A stretch of DNA of 64,000 bases. It comes from Microbacterium sp. SA39 (GTDB lineage: Bacteria > Actinomycetota > Actinomycetes > Actinomycetales > Microbacteriaceae). Both the position numbers and the translations under genes were made by a program. Location of the stretch: NCBI RefSeq assembly GCF_000967865.1, contig NZ_JXRU01000034.1, positions 168,886 through 232,885 on the forward strand, read 5' to 3'. Shown in pieces: positions 61,188 to 64,000 of the stretch. Under the pieces are notes generated by a model. The model saw only the letters and a program-made list of their open reading frames with translations, was not told the DNA's origin and did no database searches. Each line of letters starts with the position of its first letter. The first letter of the stretch is position 1.

Positions 61188-62364
61188 CGCCGACACCGAT
61201 CCGCGCGGAGACCGCGTCTTCCCACGCCTCGGCGATGTCGACGCCGAGCGCAGCCACGGTCCAGCCGTGCTGGGTGGCTGCTTCCGTGGCGCCGGGGAGG
61301 AGCTCGCTGCTGAACAGCATGGGCGCGGTCGCGCCGGCCGGCCGCAGCAGAGCTGCATCCTCTTCGTCCAGACGGCCCGTGATGTACACGAGCGGTCCCG
61401 GCGGAGTCCCACCGATCAGCGTCGCGAGATCCCGGCTGTCTCCGCGCGGCGAGACCATCGCGAGCGCGACGAGCAACCCGTCGCGGTCGTCCTCGTGGCC
61501 GCGCAGAGAACCCAGCAGGGCGCCCGCGCTGTCGATCACGTCGACGCTGTATCCCTCCGACGCCAGATGGACGGCGGAGGAGGCGCAGAGCGACACCGCC
61601 GCCTCGAAGGCCGGATCGGCATGAGCCCCCGGTGTGTCCCAGCGCCGGCTGCTGCGGTCGATCACGACCACCGCGTCCGGGCTCGACTCCTCTTCCTCCT
61701 GCCGCACCATCAGCTGCCCCCGGTGCGCCGTCGCCCGCCAGTGGATGCGGCGCATGGAGTCCCCGGGGATGTATCCGCGCGGAGACAGGTTGTCGCTGCC
61801 CTGGCCGAGCCTGCTGGAGGCGGTGTGCGCGGTGCCGCCCGCGGCGCCCACGCGCACGGCCAGAGGGGCGAGCGTGAAGATCTCGGGCACCACGGTGATG
61901 CTCCGCGTGTCACCGAACGACTGCTCGCGCTGCGCCAGGCCGAAGGGATCCACGGTGCGCAGCATCAGCGGCCCGAGCGGCCAGATGCCGCGGCGCACCC
62001 CGGTGATGGGGTAGCTGAGCTGTCCGGACTCCGGCGGGTACTCGCCGCCGGAGTCGCCGGACACGGCGTCCGGCAGCACATCGTGCCAGAGGCCGTGCGG
62101 CACGCGGAGGGCTCGGAGTGTGAACTGCACGGTCACGCGCGACGTCTCGGACACCGTGAGCAGATCGGTGGAGATGCGCCGGGTGACCGTACCCGAGCGC
62201 CGGGGCGCGCGAACGACGATGACCGAGAGGAGGGTCAGGAGGGCGAGCAGCAGACCGATGTAGAGGAGGATGCGCGTGCCGAGGAGGTTCGCGGCGATCA
62301 TGCATCCGAGCGCGGCGACGAGCGCGCCGGCACCGCGCGGGGTGAGCGTTCGGCGTCGGCGCAT
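61174..62364 (-). CDS. DUF58 domain protein with N-terminal membrane anchor
   Basis: A 396-residue protein. Two hydrophobic segments lie at residues 9-45; a vWA-related DUF58 domain lies at about 195-280, with the diagnostic GDSMRRIHWRATAHRGQLMV and VVVIDRSS. The start at 62364 follows the MoxR stop by 13 bases. It is probably a partner of the MoxR ATPase. Confidence 0.86.
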   Translation of the reverse strand: MRRRRTLTPRGAGALVAALGCMIAANLLGTRILLYIGLLLALLTLLSVIVVRAPRRSGTVTRRISTDLLTVSETSRVTVQFTLRALRVPHGLWHDVLPDAVSGDSGGEYPPESGQLSYPITGVRRGIWPLGPLMLRTVDPFGLAQREQSFGDTRSITVVPEIFTLAPLAVRVGAAGGTAHTASSRLGQGSDNLSPRGYIPGDSMRRIHWRATAHRGQLMVRQEEEESSPDAVVVIDRSSRRWDTPGAHADPAFEAAVSLCASSAVHLASEGYSVDVIDSAGALLGSLRGHEDDRDGLLVALAMVSPRGDSRDLATLIGGTPPGPLVYITGRLDEEDAALLRPAGATAPMLFSSELLPGATEAATQHGWTVAALGVDIAEAWEDAVSARIGVGDVPR

Positions 62365-62377
62365 CAGAGTCTCCGGG

Positions 62378-63367
62378 TCAGGAGCGTGTCGCGACGGGCA
62401 CGCGCACCCGCTCCGCGATCTGCGTGAGGGCTGCCTCGACCGGCTGGGCGCCGGCCCGATGTGCACCGCGCGCCGGAAGCAGCCGGTGCGCGAGGACCGG
62501 GATGAGCAGTGCTGTGATGTCGTCCGGGATCACGAAGTCGCGGCCGTCGAGCGCCGCCCACACCTTCGCGGAGCGGATGAGCTGGAGGGTGGCGCGGGGA
62601 CTGGCGCCGAGATGGAGGTTCGGGTCGGTGCGGGTGGCTTGTGCCAGCGCGACCGTGTACTCCTCGAGCGCCGGTGCGACGTGGACCGAGCGGGCCCAGG
62701 CGATGAGCTGCGAGATCGATGCCGCATTCGCCACGGGCGAGACCGCGGCGAGAGGATTGACGACATCGCGCTGGCGGAGCATGAGGGCCTCAGCCGCGGC
62801 ATCCGGATACCCCATCGAGATGCGCATCATGAATCGGTCGCGCTGGGCCTCGGGGAGCGCGTACGTGCCCTCCATCTCCAGCGGGTTCTGCGTCGCGACG
62901 ACGAGGAACGGCTTCGGCAGGGGGTGCGTGGCGCCATCGACCGTGACCTGTCCCTCTTCCATCGCCTCGAGCAGCGCGGACTGCGTCTTGGGGGAGGAAC
63001 GGTTGATCTCGTCGGCGATCACGATATGGGCGAAGATCGCCCCGCGCTTGAACTCGAACTCGCGATCGACCGGGTTGTACACCGAGACGCCGGTCACATC
63101 TCCCGGGAGCAGGTCCGGAGTGAACTGGATGCGGCGCACGGTCGCATCGACGCTTGCGGCGAGGGCTCGCGCCAGCATGGTCTTGCCGACTCCGGGAACG
63201 TCTTCGATGAGCAGGTGCCCCTCCGCCAGCAGGCAGACGAGGGCGCTGCGCACAGCCTCGGGCTTGCCGTCGATCACCTGCCCGATCGAGGACAGGATCG
63301 CCGAGGTCTGCGCAGCGAACTGGTCAGCGTCGATCATCACCGGGATCCGGGGGGAGTTGTCTGGCAT
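62378..63367 (-). CDS. MoxR-family AAA ATPase
   Basis: A 329-residue AAA+ ATPase. Walker A is EDVPGVGKTMLARAL (about residue 55), Walker B IVIADEINRSSPKTQ (about residue 120), sensor 1 FLVVATQNPLEMEGTY (about residue 153). MoxR ATPases act as chaperones for vWA/DUF58 partners, here the next gene. It is the first gene of the three-gene operon. Confidence 0.93.
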   Translation of the reverse strand: MPDNSPRIPVMIDADQFAAQTSAILSSIGQVIDGKPEAVRSALVCLLAEGHLLIEDVPGVGKTMLARALAASVDATVRRIQFTPDLLPGDVTGVSVYNPVDREFEFKRGAIFAHIVIADEINRSSPKTQSALLEAMEEGQVTVDGATHPLPKPFLVVATQNPLEMEGTYALPEAQRDRFMMRISMGYPDAAAEALMLRQRDVVNPLAAVSPVANAASISQLIAWARSVHVAPALEEYTVALAQATRTDPNLHLGASPRATLQLIRSAKVWAALDGRDFVIPDDITALLIPVLAHRLLPARGAHRAGAQPVEAALTQIAERVRVPVATRS

Positions 63368-63515
63368 TCGTTCCCTCTCGCGTCGGCGCTGCGATGCGCG
63401 TTACTCGATCGTAACCCTGCGCGGGGTGCGCGGCTCTGGCAGGTTTCCCTGAGGATGCCGATGCAGGGTCGCCGTCGATTCGAGTCGGCGAGCACGTCGG
63501 GCTAGGATGGATCTC

Positions 63516-63608
63516 GGCTCTCCGCGTGGCGGCATCCAGGCCAATTCCCCCAGGGCGGAAACGCAGCAAGGGTAACCGGGCTCTGCTGGGTGCGCGGAGG
63601 GTCATTTT
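63516..63608 (+). ncRNA. ffs: Signal recognition particle RNA (small bacterial type)
   Basis: The conserved apical domain is present: CAGGGCGGAAACGCAGCAAG followed by GGTAACC, the Ffh-binding loops. Flanking CTCTCCGCG and CGCGGAGGG close the stem. A short T-run at 63605-63608 ends it, and a TAGGAT -10-like site lies at 63503-63508. Confidence 0.93.
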
Positions 63609-63620
63609 CTTGCCCTCTCC

Positions 63621-63911
63621 CGGTCGTTGAGCGACGCTTCGACTTGCTCAGCGCGGGTCTCCGCGAGACGAATCGCGTCGATGGCGCCCCCGGTCGTTGA
63701 GCGTCGCTTCGACTCGTTTCGCTCGCTCAGCGCGGGTCTCCGCGAGACGAAACGTGCTCGGTGGTTCCGGTCGTTGAGCGACGCTTCGACTCGCTTCGCT
63801 CGCTCAGCGCGGGTCTGCGCGAGACGAAACGCGTGCCGGTCGTCCGGTCGTTGACCGACGCTTCGACTCGCTTTGGTCGCTCAGCGCGGGTCTCCGCGAG
63901 ACGAATCGCGT
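63621..63911. repeat. Array of four REP-like units
   Basis: Four units start at 63621, 63691, 63768 and 63845 (spacing 70, 77, 77). Each opens CGGTCGTTGA, runs through CGCTTCGACT and TCAGCGCGGGTCT, and closes with CGCGAGACGAA. They share the GGTCGTTGAGCG start and GAGACGAA end with the palindromes at 4493 and 5972. No gene is seen from here to the window end. Confidence 0.85.
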
Positions 63912-64000
63912 CTTGCGGGAGCGTATGCCGGTATATCGCGAATCAAGCGCTGATCGGGCGGTTTTCGGGGTCGGAATGTCGGTGGTCCCGGGTTGACTGG

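Noticed and set aside
63621..63911. Regularly spaced repeats as a CRISPR array
   Set aside because: The units are internally palindromic with short variable joins of unequal length, occur elsewhere as single palindromes, and no cas gene is present.

Overview
The window comes from a high-GC Gram-positive actinobacterium, most probably Microbacterium or a close Microbacteriaceae relative. The inference rests on the codon use, a WhiB-type regulator, a lysG-lysE pair, SipW-type secreted proteins, actinophage-like small genes, and a daptide peptide cluster of the kind first described in Microbacterium paraoxydans. No taxonomic search was possible.

Layout. 1-7814 is an amine/GABA catabolic operon: the tail of a flavin monoamine oxidase, a universal stress protein, an APC permease, two succinate-semialdehyde-type dehydrogenases and a pyruvate:quinone oxidase, with REP-like palindromes in the gaps. 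7978-10904 holds tRNA-Trp, secE, nusG, rplK and rplA. 11091-15025 holds a polar amino acid ABC importer and a divergent lysE/lysG-type exporter-regulator pair. 15199-18262 is a SipW secretion locus: two TasA-like proteins, their signal peptidase, an LAXTG-type surface protein and a third SipW-type protein. 18287-22271 holds a YqaJ-type nuclease, a divergent G6PDH and a GH15 glycosidase. 22285-23506 is the rplJ-rplL operon with a leader attenuator, about 11.6 kb away from rplKA. 23535-28348 is a LacI-controlled alpha-glucoside-type ABC importer. 28458-35440 holds transsulfuration genes, an MFS exporter, PAP2, GNAT, a MerR/HspR-like regulator with Hsp20, and small conserved genes.

35603-47930 is a roughly 12.3 kb element integrated into the 3' end of tRNA-Ser(GGA). 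It is bounded by a 27-bp direct repeat of the tRNA end. It has a tyrosine integrase, a divergent regulator and excisionase-like switch with operator palindromes, a winged-helix replication protein whose own gene carries iteron-like repeats, a WhiB protein, small zinc-ribbon proteins and a 1097-residue tape measure protein. It has no terminase, portal or capsid gene, so it looks like a phage satellite or a strongly reduced prophage.

48190-57649 is a complete daptide RiPP cluster: two tandem recognition-type proteins, a class III aminotransferase, an iron-alcohol-dehydrogenase-like enzyme, three short precursor genes (all ending in threonine and missed by ordinary ORF length cut-offs), a methyltransferase, an M50-type membrane protease with a PqqD-like N-terminus, and an ABC exporter. 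In the described pathway the C-terminal Thr is oxidatively decarboxylated, transaminated and dimethylated, giving a positively charged amine terminus on a hydrophobic helix.

57700-63608 holds a tRNA uridine hydroxylase (TrhO), a small membrane protein, a MoxR-DUF58-transglutaminase operon and the SRP RNA. The window ends in an array of four REP-like units.
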